Part shown: positions 12,101 through 23,039 of the stretch, piece after piece
Position numbering within the stretch: the first letter of the stretch is position 1
Layout of the letters: each line of letters opens with the position of its first letter
From: Neocallimastix lanati (nom. inval.)
Lineage: Eukaryota; Neocallimastigomycota; Neocallimastigomycetes; Neocallimastigales; Neocallimastigaceae
DNA length: 64,000 nt
Assembly: GCA_016946835.1 (NCBI GenBank)
Contig: JACVTC010000175.1
Coordinates: 1 to 64,000 of the forward strand
Reading direction: 5' to 3'
Notes under the pieces: generated by a model
The model's input: the letters and a program-made list of their open reading frames with translations, nothing else
What the model was told of the DNA's origin: nothing
The model's database searches: none
Position numbers and translations under genes: made by a program

Positions 12101-13016
12101 CAAAAGCATATAATAGTTTTATTATAAACAATGATGAAAAAGATTTATATAACAACATGATTAAAAAAGAAATGTATGTAATATATTATAGTTACTATTA
12201 TTTATTGTATTAGTATAAGAATAAGTACTAATATTATTTTATAATTATAGTATTGATGATTTTGAAAAAAAATATGAAGAAATTAATATAATACCAAATG
12301 AAGAAAAAGATATATGGAATAGTTACTATGAATACATTAATGTATTAAAATCAGGAAAAATTATTACGAAGAAAGGTGGCTCTGGTAGAAAAAGAAAATA
12401 CAGTAAAACTGTATCAAGAGGTAAATTTTTAATCTTAAAAAATATATATATATATATATATAATAATGATATAATATATGATAATGATATTAATAACAAT
12501 GATAATAATTATTCAACAATATCTAATAATTAAAATAATAATAAAAAGAATCTTCAATTCCAAATTCAAATATTAATAATCCAAACGTTCCAAAGAATCC
12601 ATCAAAAAGAAAAACTCTTGATAGAAATGGAAAAAAAAAGAATAGTAATAAAAAGAGTAAATATTATGTTAGTGATAGTGATTCAGAAACAGAAATTACA
12701 AAATTTGAAACAGATGAAAACGAAACTGAAGAGGACAATGAAGAAGATGAGGAGGATCAAGAAGAACAAGAAGCTCTTGAACTTATTGAAAGTAGTAGTA
12801 GTGAAAAAGATGATGATAATGAAGAAAAAAAAAAAAGAAAAAAGTAGCAACAATGATAGTGATAATAATAAATCAATTGAAGATAGTGATGAGGAAAGTG
12901 AATATGAAGCAAAAGCAAGAAGTAGAAATACAAGGTCTAGTACTTCAAGAATAAATGCTAATAATAAAAGAAAAGGAAGTAGTAATCGAAGTTCAAGTCG
13001 AAGAAAAAGACAAAAG

Positions 13017-13022
<6 letters not shown>
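9174..13022 (+). CDS. 3' part of a cohesin SA/Scc3 (STAG)-like subunit gene, 5' half absent, frame breaks
   Basis: Exons read as 9174-9524, 9665 to about 11100 or 11157, about 11173-11649, 11827-12173, 12251-12420 and 12549-13022, with GT/AG borders and matching phases at most junctions. The first two exons resemble the middle of animal SA1/SA2. An acidic segment before a helix ending IWIIRTSI is followed by LPVLLNKYSSDYD, an IELYIDLHI helix and a helix ending LDKCTSIYLFL, in the order seen in SA proteins around the HEAT repeats. SA/Scc3 binds the Scc1 kleisin and helps hold sister chromatids. A long Asn/Glu/Lys insertion (about 10400-10750) and a charged basic tail (SRRKRQKK) follow. The open frame changes in an A9 run (10452-10460) and an A12 run (12825-12836), and again near 11480-11530. 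No N-terminal exons are visible, because LTR sequence lies immediately upstream. It may be a decayed gene or a poorly assembled real one. The family call rests on remembered similarity. Confidence 0.55.
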
Positions 13023-13053
<31 letters not shown>

Positions 13054-13141
13054 TATATATTATGTAAATGAATCAAAATTATTTTTTATTAAATATTCAT
13101 TAATATTTTTAATATATTTTCATGTAAAGATCATACAATAT

Positions 13142-13173
<32 letters not shown>

Positions 13174-14501
13174 TAGTTTTATTTTTTTTTCTTTATTTTT
13201 CTTTTATTATTATTTCTATAACATTTCTATTCTGTAATTTTTTATTATTTTTTATATTTTTAATTTGTTATACTAATATATTCAGTATATTATATTTTTG
13301 TTGATATTTTATTTGTTTTTTTATTATTATTATTATTATTGTTGTTGTTGTTATTAGTAAGTAATAAATAATAAATTTTATTAATATTAAGCCTTTCTTT
13401 TAAAACATAATTAATAATATAAATTTAATATAAATATTTTTTATCAAAAGAAAAAATACTTTCAATTCTTATTATACTCTATTTGGGTACATTTTATTGA
13501 ACTTTACATAAGTATTATTAATTCAAAATAATATTTTAATTTATAATTTTTTGATTAATATTATAATTATTATTGACAAATAGAAAAGATTATAATTTAT
13601 AAACTAAAAAAAATATATATTATCTGATAGAAAATATGTACTATTGAAATTTTTGTTAAATATGTATACATATAATGTCAAATAACATATTTAATTAAAT
13701 AATTAATGTAAATTGATATAAAACAAATATGTGTAGCAACATATTTGTATATTTAATAATAATTATTAAATATTAAATTTATATCTTTTGTCAATAATAA
13801 TATTTGAAATAATTTCTTATTCATATATTATTCAATATTCATATTTATATTATTCATTATAATATGAAATATATTAAATATATTAAATTAAATAGTTAAT
13901 TTCTTCTAAATATATATAATAAGAATATTATTATATATATAACTTAAATATTCATATTTATTTTAAAGTTTATATTAAAAATACATAATACTTCTATATA
14001 TTATAATATATAATATAATGAATAGTTTTAGTTATTTTAATTATAATTAAATATATATAGTTGATATTATTTATTATATTCATATTTATTATATAATTAT
14101 ATTCTTATATATTTAACTTTATTATTCTTATTTTCATTTTAAGAATTATATAGTTATATTTATTATATTTATTATTTTAATATATATTTATTATATATTA
14201 TACTATACTCCGATATAATATATTTTAAATGTATATTTATTATTATTAATAATTAAATTATTATAAAGATTCCTAATAACTACTCTTCTTGATTGTAGTT
14301 TTAGAGAAGACCCTTGGTTAATTGGGTTTTATAAATTAAAATATATTAATAAAGGTTAATTAAATATAACGATACTATTAAAAATTAGTAGCACATAAAA
14401 GTCCCGCATATCAAAATAACACCAACAAAAACTATTTATATATTTATAAAATTATAAATTAAAAAAAAAAAAAAAAATAATATCAATTTTTCAATATTAA
14501 T
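13023..14501. other. AT-rich intergenic stretch with possible old LTR fragment
   Basis: No coding signal is seen. It opens with a run of about 30 A just after the upstream stop codon and includes TA and ATT microsatellites. Near 14290-14450 there is weak similarity to the element D LTR (shared GTTTTAGAGA, AAAAATTAGTAGCA and AACTATTTATAT in the same order), which may be an old related LTR fragment. Confidence 0.35.
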
Positions 14502-14791
14502 TGTTAACAATCAAGATTATTATATAATAATTATATAATAACATAAATTTAATTTAATAAAAATGTATATACATATAAATTTATTCTAACATATGACGTC
14601 ACATGTATTTATTCATAATTTAATTTTATTCATATATTTATGTAAACAATTGTTATATTTTAAAAACTGTACTCTCTCTCTTTTATAAAAACTTAAATAA
14701 ATAAAGTGTTAATAATAATTATTAATACAAAACAATATTAAAGGTATTATTTTATCTTTGTGTCTTTTTTTCTACCGATAGTCGGTTAATA
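14502..14791 (+). repeat. Left LTR of element E
   Basis: Begins TGTTAACAATC and ends GTCGGTTAATA, and is duplicated at 19977-20266. It contains a perfect CRE-type palindrome TGACGTCA (14594-14601) and a TATA-like TTTTATAAAAAC further downstream, a plausible promoter layout. Confidence 0.9.
14594..14601. promoter_or_regulatory. CRE/ATF-type bZIP palindrome in the E LTR
   Basis: TGACGTCA lies inside a longer near-palindrome, ACATATGACGTCACATGT, about 90 bp upstream of the TATA-like box. The same site is kept at 20069-20076. The perfect octamer is the classic target of CREB/ATF-type bZIP factors; use by this element is inferred. Confidence 0.45.
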
Positions 14792-14828
14792 GATTAAGAG
14801 TCTCAAAGAAGACCAGAGACTAAAATAT

Positions 14829-14867
<39 letters not shown>

Positions 14868-14914
14868 TAAAAATTTTTAATATATTAATAAATTAAAAAT
14901 TTATTATTTTTTCC

Positions 14915-17900
14915 ATGAGCGAGATTAATAATTATATAATATTAAAAGGTACAGATAATTATGCGTTATGGTTTAATTATCTGTGCAATGAACTAAGAAA
15001 GGAAGGTTTATTACACTACATTAAAGAAAATGTATTGAATAACGTGGATATTGATAATCCACCAAATGATAAGAAAGAACAAATTAAAAAGGATGCAAAA
15101 GTTGTATCTAAAATTCTAAATACAATAAATATAAATATCCATAGAGAAATAGTAGGACTAAATACTTCCTATGAAATTATATCAAAATTAAAGAAGAAAT
15201 ATGGTAGTTCAACTACTGATTCATCATACTGGTTGAAGAAATTAAACTCAATAAAAACAACTAATAAACAAGGAATTCTAGACGTGATAGATCAGTTAAA
15301 AGATATTTTTGAAAACATGGATAATATAAATTTCCACTTATCTGAAGATGAAAAATTAAGATACCTATTTAACGCTATGCCAGAAGATTATACAAATAAA
15401 TTTACTCTTACTGATATAGATAATTTTACTAGTATTAGTAAGAAAATAGTGGAAGACATAAACAAACTTGCTTATATCCAACAATGGAACTTAAATAATC
15501 AACCTATGGATGATCCAATGGAAATAGAATATGCTGGTAAATTCCAAAAGAAGAATAAAAATAACAATAAAAGAAACTACCAGACAAAGAAAGCAGATAA
15601 AAAATACTGTCATATATGTAATAAAAATAATCACAACACTTCTGATTGCTGGTTTAACGCGTTAAATAAGAACAGTAAATTTAATAAATATGTAAACCAA
15701 GAGTATTCCAAGGAAGAGAATACAAACAATAGTAAAAGTAATAATAATAATCAGTCATCTTCAAAGAAAAAAGGAAAAGGAACATATTATACAGGAATAA
15801 TTAAACAATATAATATAAATGAACAATACAATGCTAATGTAAATTATGAAGATATAAAGATCATGTTTAAAAAGGACACTAATAAATCTCATAAATCAGT
15901 ATATTTAATTAATTATAAAAATAACGCGTCAAAAGTGTTAAAGAACATTTCTTCAATTAATTTCTATGATAAATCCTACTGGTTATATGATTCTGGAGCA
16001 GGAGAACACTTAACAAACAATAAAAACTTATTAAAAAACTACAAAAAAGAAGAAATTGAATTAACCTGTGCTAATAATACTGTATGCACCTTTGAAGGTT
16101 ATGGAGAATTTTCTTTCTTTATAAATAATTATAAAATTATTTTAAAGCGCGTATTATACTCAAAAGATGTTGCCAAGAACATGATAAGTGGTGTGAAATT
16201 AGCTAAATTAGGCATTAAGACTCTAACTGAATCAATTAATAATGATACAGTTAAAATTACTTTAATGGATAACCTATACAAAACTATAGGATCATTTGTA
16301 TCAAATAGTCGCAATGAATTAATTATTACAGCAATACATGATAATTCAATAAAAGAAAATATAAAAAATAATATAATGGCAATAAATAAACTAAATAATG
16401 AAAGTAAATTATTATGGCATAGAAGATTAGGCCATTATTATTTAGAAAATTTAAATGAATATTTAGATATTCATAATATTAAAGAATCAGAATGTATTGA
16501 CTGTAAAATTGCAAAATTAAAACGATTCCCACATAACAAAGAAACTCCAAAAGCAACAGAAATATTAGAAATAATACATTCCGATATTATTGGACCAATT
16601 AATGATTCAATTACTGGGAAAAGATTTATATTAACAGTAATTGATGAAAAATCACATAAAAGTTGGATTTTTCTGATGAAAAGTAAATCAGAAACAATTG
16701 ATTTACTTATTGATTTTATTAAATATTTAAATAATATTTTTAATGATAAAAAAGTAAAAAATTTTAAGTCTGATAATGCTAAGGAATATAGAAATAAAAA
16801 GTTAACTAGATTTTGTAAAGATAACGGAATAAATAAAATTTATTCTCCTCCCTACAATCCAGAAAATAATGGTTTAGCAGAAAGGTTTAATCAAACCATT
16901 ATTTCTTGTACTAAAACTTTGCTATATTGGAGCAAATTATCTGAAAATTTTTGGGATTTCGCTATCCAATATGCAAATTATTTATATAATAAAACTCCGC
17001 ATCTTATCTCTGAGAAAACTATCCCAGATGAAGTTTTCTTCAATGAAAAAGTTAAAATTGATCATATTAGGACTTTTGGATGTATTACCTATTATAAAAT
17101 TTTTGATCAAAATAAATCTAAGTTTTCACCAAATTCAAAGAAAGGAATTTTCCTTGGATTTAGTGAAGTTACTAACTCTAATATTGTTATGGATTATGAA
17201 GATTATAAAATCCATAATGTTAGAGAAATAATATGTAAAGAAAATGAGCCAGCGAAACTCTCACTATCTAAGGAAGAAAATGGATATCCATCCTTTTTAA
17301 ATTTTGACTTTAATTTTAGCAAGACAAACAGGATAAAAAGTGGTACAATCCTTAATTTTCCTGGTCAAAATGACCATAAAAACTTGGATTCAAATTCAGT
17401 AGAAAATGAAAATAAAATTAATTCTGAAAAAGAAAATTCTGGTGATATTAATAATACTGATTTTAATACTATTACTAATACTAAAAATGATATTGAAAAT
17501 ACATTAAATGAAAACCATAATAATGATGTAAATAAAAAAGAAAATAAAATGAAAAAGAAAAGCAATATTGAGGTAACCCAAGAAAAGGAAATAGAAGATC
17601 CTAATAATTTTTCTGATGATGAATTTTTTGACGCAGTGGATGAAAAAAATTTTATTAATAAAAATTTTCAAAATTTTGATGAAAAATCTGAAAATGTAAA
17701 TATTGAAGAAAATTATAATAATTTAAGTTCTGAAAAAAAATTTTCTACTGAAAACTCTAATTCATATGAAAATAATAAAATTTCTGATGACAATAATAAT
17801 TCCATAAATGGAAATAATATTAATAATCATGAAATTAAAAATTTGAATAATAATAATAAAATTCAAAATGAATCAAATAATAAAGAATATACAGATAATA

Positions 17901-19963
17901 TTTTACAAAATGTAAATTCCCATATATTAAATAAATCAGAATTAAATCCAAAATTCAATATTAATAACAATCAGTTAAATAATAATATATTACAAAATAA
18001 AAGTGTTAAAACACCTTCTCTTAATGTAAACAAAAGGATAAAACTAAACTTTAAAAGAGGAAGAAGGCAACTTGTTATTGACAAAACAAAAAATGTTTCA
18101 CAAGATATATTAAATTTTAATAAAAATTTAAATATTAATAATAATTTTAATTTAAATAAAAATTTAAATAATAAATTATTAAATAATAAAATCTCAAATA
18201 ACAAAAAGAATAAAAATATAAATAAAAATAATTTATATTATAATAATTCTGAAAATACTTCCTATATTGATAATAGCCAAAGTAATGTTGCTTTTATTAA
18301 AAATAATTCAAATATCATTAATAACAATATTAATTTAAAAAGAAATTTTTCTGAAGTTGATTATGAAGAGAGTATTTTATGGCCTATTAAATACAAAATA
18401 ATAAATAATAATAGATATGTTGCTACCATTTCCACAAATGTTCCTCTTTCCTATACTGAAGCTATAACATGTAAAAACCACGAAGAATGGGAAAAAGCAA
18501 TTCAGGATGAACTTAAAAATTTATATGATAATAATATTTTTACTTTTGTAAAGTATATTCCTAAAGGAAAAAATATTATTTCTTCAAAGTGGGTTTTTGC
18601 AAATAAATATAATGGTGAATATATTATTACCAAAAGAAAAGCACGTCTTGTAGCTAGAGGTTTTAGACAAAGACGTGGTATCGATTATGATTTGACCTAT
18701 TCTCCGACTCTCAATACAGACACCTTAAAACTTATTTTCTCCCTTGCTGCAAAATACAAATGGCCAATTCAACAATTAGATATTAAAGCTGCGTATCTCA
18801 ATGCAGATTTAGACAAAGAAATCTATATGTCTATTCCGCCAGGAGATCCTAACTTTGGGAGGGGATGGTGGAAGTTGAATAAGGCATTGTATGGGTTGAA
18901 GCAATCTGGCCGACAATGGAACAAAACTTTATCAAAATATTTAATCAAAAACGGATATACTCAATTAATAACAGAAAAATGTATATTCGTTAAGAAAAAT
19001 GAAAAAGGTGATGTATTAGTTATAATAGGTGTATATGTAGATGACATGGTCATTACAGATATAAAAATAGAAATACAAAATACAATTAATATTATAAAGA
19101 ATAATTTTAAAATATCCAAATCAGAACAAATAAATTATATTCTTGGAATTGAAGTAAAGAAAATTGATAATAAATATATAATCTCTCAAGTAAATTATAT
19201 TAATAAGATTTTGGAAAATTTTAACATAAAATATACAAGCAAAGTAAGTACTTCATGTGTTGGTGATAATATCAAAGGTGAAAATAATAAACCCTTTGAT
19301 AGAACAGTCTACAAAAGTGCCATAGGCATGTTAATATATTTATCCAAATGTACTAGACCTGATATTTCTTTTGCAGTACATAAATCAGAAAATCCTATTA
19401 TTACAGATTGGGTAAAAGTTACTAATATATTAAAATATTTAAATAACACAAAATATTATAAAATATGTTATGATGGTGAAGGTGAAATTATCGGTTACAC
19501 TGATTCGGATTTCGCTGGAGACATCAAAGATAGAAAATCAACTTCAGGGCATATTATCATAATGGGTAAAAATCCTATATGCTGGTATTCTAAAAAACAA
19601 ACAATAGTAGCTACATCGACAGCCGAAGCTGAATATATCAGTACTTCAGAATGTGTAAAAAAGGTTTTATATTTTAGAAATATTCTTAAAGAATTATTTA
19701 ACTTTAAAAAACCAATAACAATTTATACTGATAATATAGCAAGTAAAACAAATATAGAAAATGAAAATGAAAATGATGAAATAAACACTAAATTAAAGCA
19801 TATTTCAATCAAGTATTTTTTCAACAAAGATAATATTGAAAAAGGAAATATAAAATTAGAATATATTGAATCTAAACAAATGTTAGCTGGCATACTCACT
19901 AAAAATAAAAATGGAAAAGATATGACGAACTTCGCAAACCAAGTTTTTATACATAAAAACTAG
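14915..19963 (+). CDS. Element E copia polyprotein
   Basis: A 1682-residue single ORF. The Gag region ends in a zinc knuckle, CHICNKNNHNTSDC, near residue 232. The aspartic protease has YDSGAGEH near 358. The integrase has an H-H-C-C zinc region (HRRLGHYY to CIDC) near 500-530 and a D,D,E core to about 710. A very long Asn-rich spacer (about 820-1155) follows, unusually extended for copia elements. The reverse transcriptase (YVDDMV near 1374) and RNase H (TDSDFAGD near 1528) complete it. The start codon follows the leader A-run and gives the first Met of the open frame. Confidence 0.92.
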   Translation: MSEINNYIILKGTDNYALWFNYLCNELRKEGLLHYIKENVLNNVDIDNPPNDKKEQIKKDAKVVSKILNTININIHREIVGLNTSYEIISKLKKKYGSSTTDSSYWLKKLNSIKTTNKQGILDVIDQLKDIFENMDNINFHLSEDEKLRYLFNAMPEDYTNKFTLTDIDNFTSISKKIVEDINKLAYIQQWNLNNQPMDDPMEIEYAGKFQKKNKNNNKRNYQTKKADKKYCHICNKNNHNTSDCWFNALNKNSKFNKYVNQEYSKEENTNNSKSNNNNQSSSKKKGKGTYYTGIIKQYNINEQYNANVNYEDIKIMFKKDTNKSHKSVYLINYKNNASKVLKNISSINFYDKSYWLYDSGAGEHLTNNKNLLKNYKKEEIELTCANNTVCTFEGYGEFSFFINNYKIILKRVLYSKDVAKNMISGVKLAKLGIKTLTESINNDTVKITLMDNLYKTIGSFVSNSRNELIITAIHDNSIKENIKNNIMAINKLNNESKLLWHRRLGHYYLENLNEYLDIHNIKESECIDCKIAKLKRFPHNKETPKATEILEIIHSDIIGPINDSITGKRFILTVIDEKSHKSWIFLMKSKSETIDLLIDFIKYLNNIFNDKKVKNFKSDNAKEYRNKKLTRFCKDNGINKIYSPPYNPENNGLAERFNQTIISCTKTLLYWSKLSENFWDFAIQYANYLYNKTPHLISEKTIPDEVFFNEKVKIDHIRTFGCITYYKIFDQNKSKFSPNSKKGIFLGFSEVTNSNIVMDYEDYKIHNVREIICKENEPAKLSLSKEENGYPSFLNFDFNFSKTNRIKSGTILNFPGQNDHKNLDSNSVENENKINSEKENSGDINNTDFNTITNTKNDIENTLNENHNNDVNKKENKMKKKSNIEVTQEKEIEDPNNFSDDEFFDAVDEKNFINKNFQNFDEKSENVNIEENYNNLSSEKKFSTENSNSYENNKISDDNNNSINGNNINNHEIKNLNNNNKIQNESNNKEYTDNILQNVNSHILNKSELNPKFNINNNQLNNNILQNKSVKTPSLNVNKRIKLNFKRGRRQLVIDKTKNVSQDILNFNKNLNINNNFNLNKNLNNKLLNNKISNNKKNKNINKNNLYYNNSENTSYIDNSQSNVAFIKNNSNIINNNINLKRNFSEVDYEESILWPIKYKIINNNRYVATISTNVPLSYTEAITCKNHEEWEKAIQDELKNLYDNNIFTFVKYIPKGKNIISSKWVFANKYNGEYIITKRKARLVARGFRQRRGIDYDLTYSPTLNTDTLKLIFSLAAKYKWPIQQLDIKAAYLNADLDKEIYMSIPPGDPNFGRGWWKLNKALYGLKQSGRQWNKTLSKYLIKNGYTQLITEKCIFVKKNEKGDVLVIIGVYVDDMVITDIKIEIQNTINIIKNNFKISKSEQINYILGIEVKKIDNKYIISQVNYINKILENFNIKYTSKVSTSCVGDNIKGENNKPFDRTVYKSAIGMLIYLSKCTRPDISFAVHKSENPIITDWVKVTNILKYLNNTKYYKICYDGEGEIIGYTDSDFAGDIKDRKSTSGHIIIMGKNPICWYSKKQTIVATSTAEAEYISTSECVKKVLYFRNILKELFNFKKPITIYTDNIASKTNIENENENDEINTKLKHISIKYFFNKDNIEKGNIKLEYIESKQMLAGILTKNKNGKDMTNFANQVFIHKN

Positions 19964-19976
19964 TTTGAGGGGGGAG

Positions 19977-20266
19977 TGTTAACAATCAAGATTATTATAT
20001 AATAATTATATAATAACATAAATTTAATTTAATAAAAATGTATATATATATAAATTTATTCTAACATATGACGTCACATGTATTTATTCATAATTTAATT
20101 TTATTCATATATTTATGTAAACAATTGTTATATTTTAAAAACTGCACTCTCTCTCTTTTATAAAAACTTAAATAAATAAAGTGTTAATAATAATTATTAA
20201 TACAAAACAATATTAAAGGTATTATTTTATCTTTGTGTCTTTTTTTCTACCGATAGTCGGTTAATA
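19977..20266 (+). repeat. Right LTR of element E
   Basis: The same length as the left LTR with about two substitutions. It is preceded by a G-rich polypurine tract and followed by TTAAT, the target duplication. Confidence 0.9.
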
Positions 20267-20462
20267 TTAATAATAATATATATAATATATATTATATATA
20301 TAACTGTTAAATCTAATATTTATTGTATTTTGATAACTTATATTGTTTCTATATTATTAATAAAATATATGTACAAAAATAATATAATTTAAAATTAAAT
20401 GAAAGAAATAAATATGGAATATATCTATTTTTACAGACTACTCTATAAAATAATAAAAGAAC

Positions 20463-20509
<47 letters not shown>

Positions 20510-20510
<1 letters not shown>

Positions 20511-20990
20511 AATAATTTTGAAATATTTGAATTATTAAAAAAATTATCCCAATAAAATTAATATAATTTTGGAATTAAAACAAAAAAAATGAGCATAAAA
20601 ATTATCTATATTTATTAACTATTGCTTATAATAATATTAAAATAGTAAAACTATTATTTGAATATACAATTATAGATATAAAAGAAAATAAAATTTTAAA
20701 ATTATTATTTATAGTAATTAAACCATATATTTTCTTTTATATAAAAAATATATATAGTTTAATTTTTAGAAAGACAAATATTACAATTTAATAAATAAGA
20801 TAAATATAGATGGTATTACATGTCAAGAAATTATATTGTTTTTTATATAAATGAAAAAAAAAATGAAGATAGAAATAATCCACTTTTAAAAACCATTGAT
20901 ACTAATAATAGTGAAACTCATAAACATGCCAAAAGCAATAACATAAATTTTAATATAAAATTAATGAATATATAATATATATATTATTTT
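20510..20990 (+). pseudogene. Possible ankyrin-repeat gene remnant
   Basis: Near 20608-20690 one frame reads YLLTIAYNNIKIVKLLFEY, which resembles the helix pair of an ankyrin repeat (LxxAxxxxxxxIVKLLLEx). Near 20880 another stretch reads NNPLLKTIDTNNS, similar to the start of a repeat unit. Stops break it throughout and no full repeat can be read. Ankyrin proteins are common in such fungi, but one decayed repeat in AT-rich DNA can arise by chance. Confidence 0.25.
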
Positions 20991-21659
20991 TATTTTATTT
21001 TAAATAAGACTTATTAAAATAATTATTCAATAATAAATAAATTTAAAGATCAATGTTATTAATAAAACTTTCTATAAATTCATATTCACCATAAATATCT
21101 CGTAATTAATAATGTAAATATATTTTGATGGCTAAGCAATGTTTAAAATGTTTATAATTAATAATTTTTTGTAAAGTATTACACATTATGATTACACATC
21201 TATATTATAATATTAATGTGCCATAATTTAAATTTGTTAATTATTAAAGAGTTATTAAATAATTATTATAAATCTTACTTATTATACTTTGTCAAACTAT
21301 AATATTCTCTTTAATGTAATTGAATAATTGAATATAAATAATTTAATAATTATAATATACATATAATATACATATAATTAAATATAAATAAATAAAAGCA
21401 TTTTGAACTATAAATTATCTATATTTAATTTTTTTTTTTTTTTATTGACTGAAGACTTTTGTCTCCCCCATATGTTAATATAGGTGTATGATTAACTGCC
21501 ATACCAGTACAGCGTTTATCTATATTGAAAATGTGAGATCTCAATTACATTCTTAACATAAATCTAATTTCAAATTTATTGAAATTAAATTTCAAAATTA
21601 AAATTTCATAATTAAATTTCTTAAAATAAATTAAATTCCAAAATTTTCAAATTTTAATA

Positions 21660-22020
21660 TAGCAATTTAAAATATTCAGAAAAATCTAAAGAAACAATAA
21701 CTTCACAAAACAAAAATTATGAAAGTAAAGAATATGAAATTCAAGATTACAAAAGTTACAATTTAAAATTTTAAAAATCCTCAAAGAAAATTTAAACAAA
21801 ATTATATTCCAAAATCGAGAAAGACAACATTTAAGAAAATTTAAATGACTTTGAAGAAAATGTTGAAAAACAATTTTCAATTTTAGATAAAAATACTGAA
21901 GATTTATTAAAAAAAAATAAACAAAGTTAATGAAAAGCTTAGCAATCTAAAAGCCTAAGACATAACCAACAAATCAGTCTTTAATTATCAAAACTTCCAA
22001 TTAACCAAAGAAAATTTCTC
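21660..22020 (+). pseudogene. Unidentified decayed coding remnant
   Basis: Short open stretches rich in Lys, Glu, Asn and Phe, for example DFEENVEKQFSILDKNTED near 21850, suggest a charged helical coding sequence that has lost its frame. I cannot name a family. Confidence 0.25.
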
Positions 22021-22026
22021 CAGATC

Positions 22027-22107
22027 TGTAACGAATCCAAAATCTAGAAAAATAAGAACCATGGTTAGTTATACTGACCATGACTAATAAGTCATGGTCA
22101 GTATAAA
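22027..22107 (+). repeat. LTR-like start with perfect 17-bp hairpin
   Basis: TGTAACGAATCC at 22027 matches the first bases of the element C right LTR (TGTAACGAATCT). It leads into a tRNA-like ATGGTTAGTT and a perfect inverted repeat: TTATACTGACCATGACT (22069-22085), loop AATA, then its exact complement (22090-22106). The head of LTR F has related words (TTGACCATGA, TTCATGG). It is probably a fragment of that LTR family. Confidence 0.4.
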
Positions 22108-22547
22108 CTGTAATATTCTCTTCAATATAATATTTATATAATTAAATATAAATAATCTATAATTATTACATTCTTAACAATTTATAATAAAAGTTAATTA
22201 TAACTTTAGGAAATGTGACACACGTTATGAATAGAATAATGTAAATAATAATGTAGATTAATGTATTTATGATATATAAAATGTAATAATATAAATTATA
22301 TGACAATTTTAGTTTAATTAGTTGAAGAATACTAAACTTTTAAATAAGTAATTTAAATTCATAAATATATTAAATATAAACAAACAATAATAAATAAAGT
22401 ATTTTTAACAATTTGCATTTCTAAAATAATTAATTTATTTTATATAAAATTTTATTCAACCATTAATAGTTATTTTGAGATTTATTCATACTTTAATCCT
22501 AAATAAATTTTCTTTTCGTTAATGAACTTTTCCAATTTTAATGATAA

Positions 22548-23039
22548 TGTGACGAATCTTAAAAATAATAAACTTGTCTTAGTTATTAGTAACTAAGTCA
22601 CTGATTTGAACTTCTCGAGTTCAAATCCGCATAATTTCTTTTTATAAAAAAATTTATTTTAAAAATTCTTATCTTATCAAAAATTATTTTAAAAAGTTCT
22701 TATCTTATCAAAAAAAATTTTTATCAAAAGTTTTATCAAATTATCTTAATTGGTTTAAAATTACATCATAAAAAATTCCTTTTGAAAATTTTTTGTATAA
22801 ATACAAGGGAATTTTTCTTCAAAAGAATTTTTTAAAAATTGTGTTTTTTATTAATTATTTAATAAGTAATTTAATTAGAAATTTTTAATTAATAAATAAA
22901 AAAAAAAGAAAAAATAAATTTTAACTTTAAAAAAAAAATAATAAAACCTTTATTAAAAAAAAATATTTACTTATTATTTATTTTTATACAAACCTAGTGG
23001 TGTTACTTATTTTGGGTTACACCCCGAATTCACGTTACA
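22548..23039 (+). repeat. Left LTR of element C, with tRNA-like head
   Basis: TGTGACGAATC to CACGTTACA. Near its start lie two perfect hairpins, CTTAGTTA/TAACTAAG and ATTTGAACT/AGTTCAAAT; the second contains a pol III B-box-like GAGTTCAAATCC. A TATA-like TGTATAAATA lies near 22793, and poly(A)-type signals follow. Confidence 0.85.

Larger units (their letters stand above)
14502..20266 (+). mobile_element. Ty1/copia-type LTR retrotransposon E, looks whole
   Basis: LTRs of 290 bp each (14502-14791, 19977-20266) differ at about two positions, and TTAAT flanks both sides (14497-14501, 20267-20271). A single long polyprotein ORF (14915-19963) has the copia order Gag, protease, integrase, RT, RNase H. 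A purine-rich tract (GAGGGGGGAG) lies right before the right LTR. An A-run of about 30 sits between the left LTR and the start codon. The low LTR divergence indicates recent insertion. Confidence 0.92.
20267..22547. other. AT-rich intergenic stretch with decayed coding traces
   Basis: Mostly simple AT-rich sequence with an A-run of about 45 near 20465. It holds a possible ankyrin-like trace (20510-20990), a charged coding-like trace (21660-22020) and a short LTR-like start with a perfect hairpin (22027-22107), each listed separately. Related AT-rich sequence containing TAATATTCTCTT occurs near 21299 and 22111, on either side of the second trace. Confidence 0.5.
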
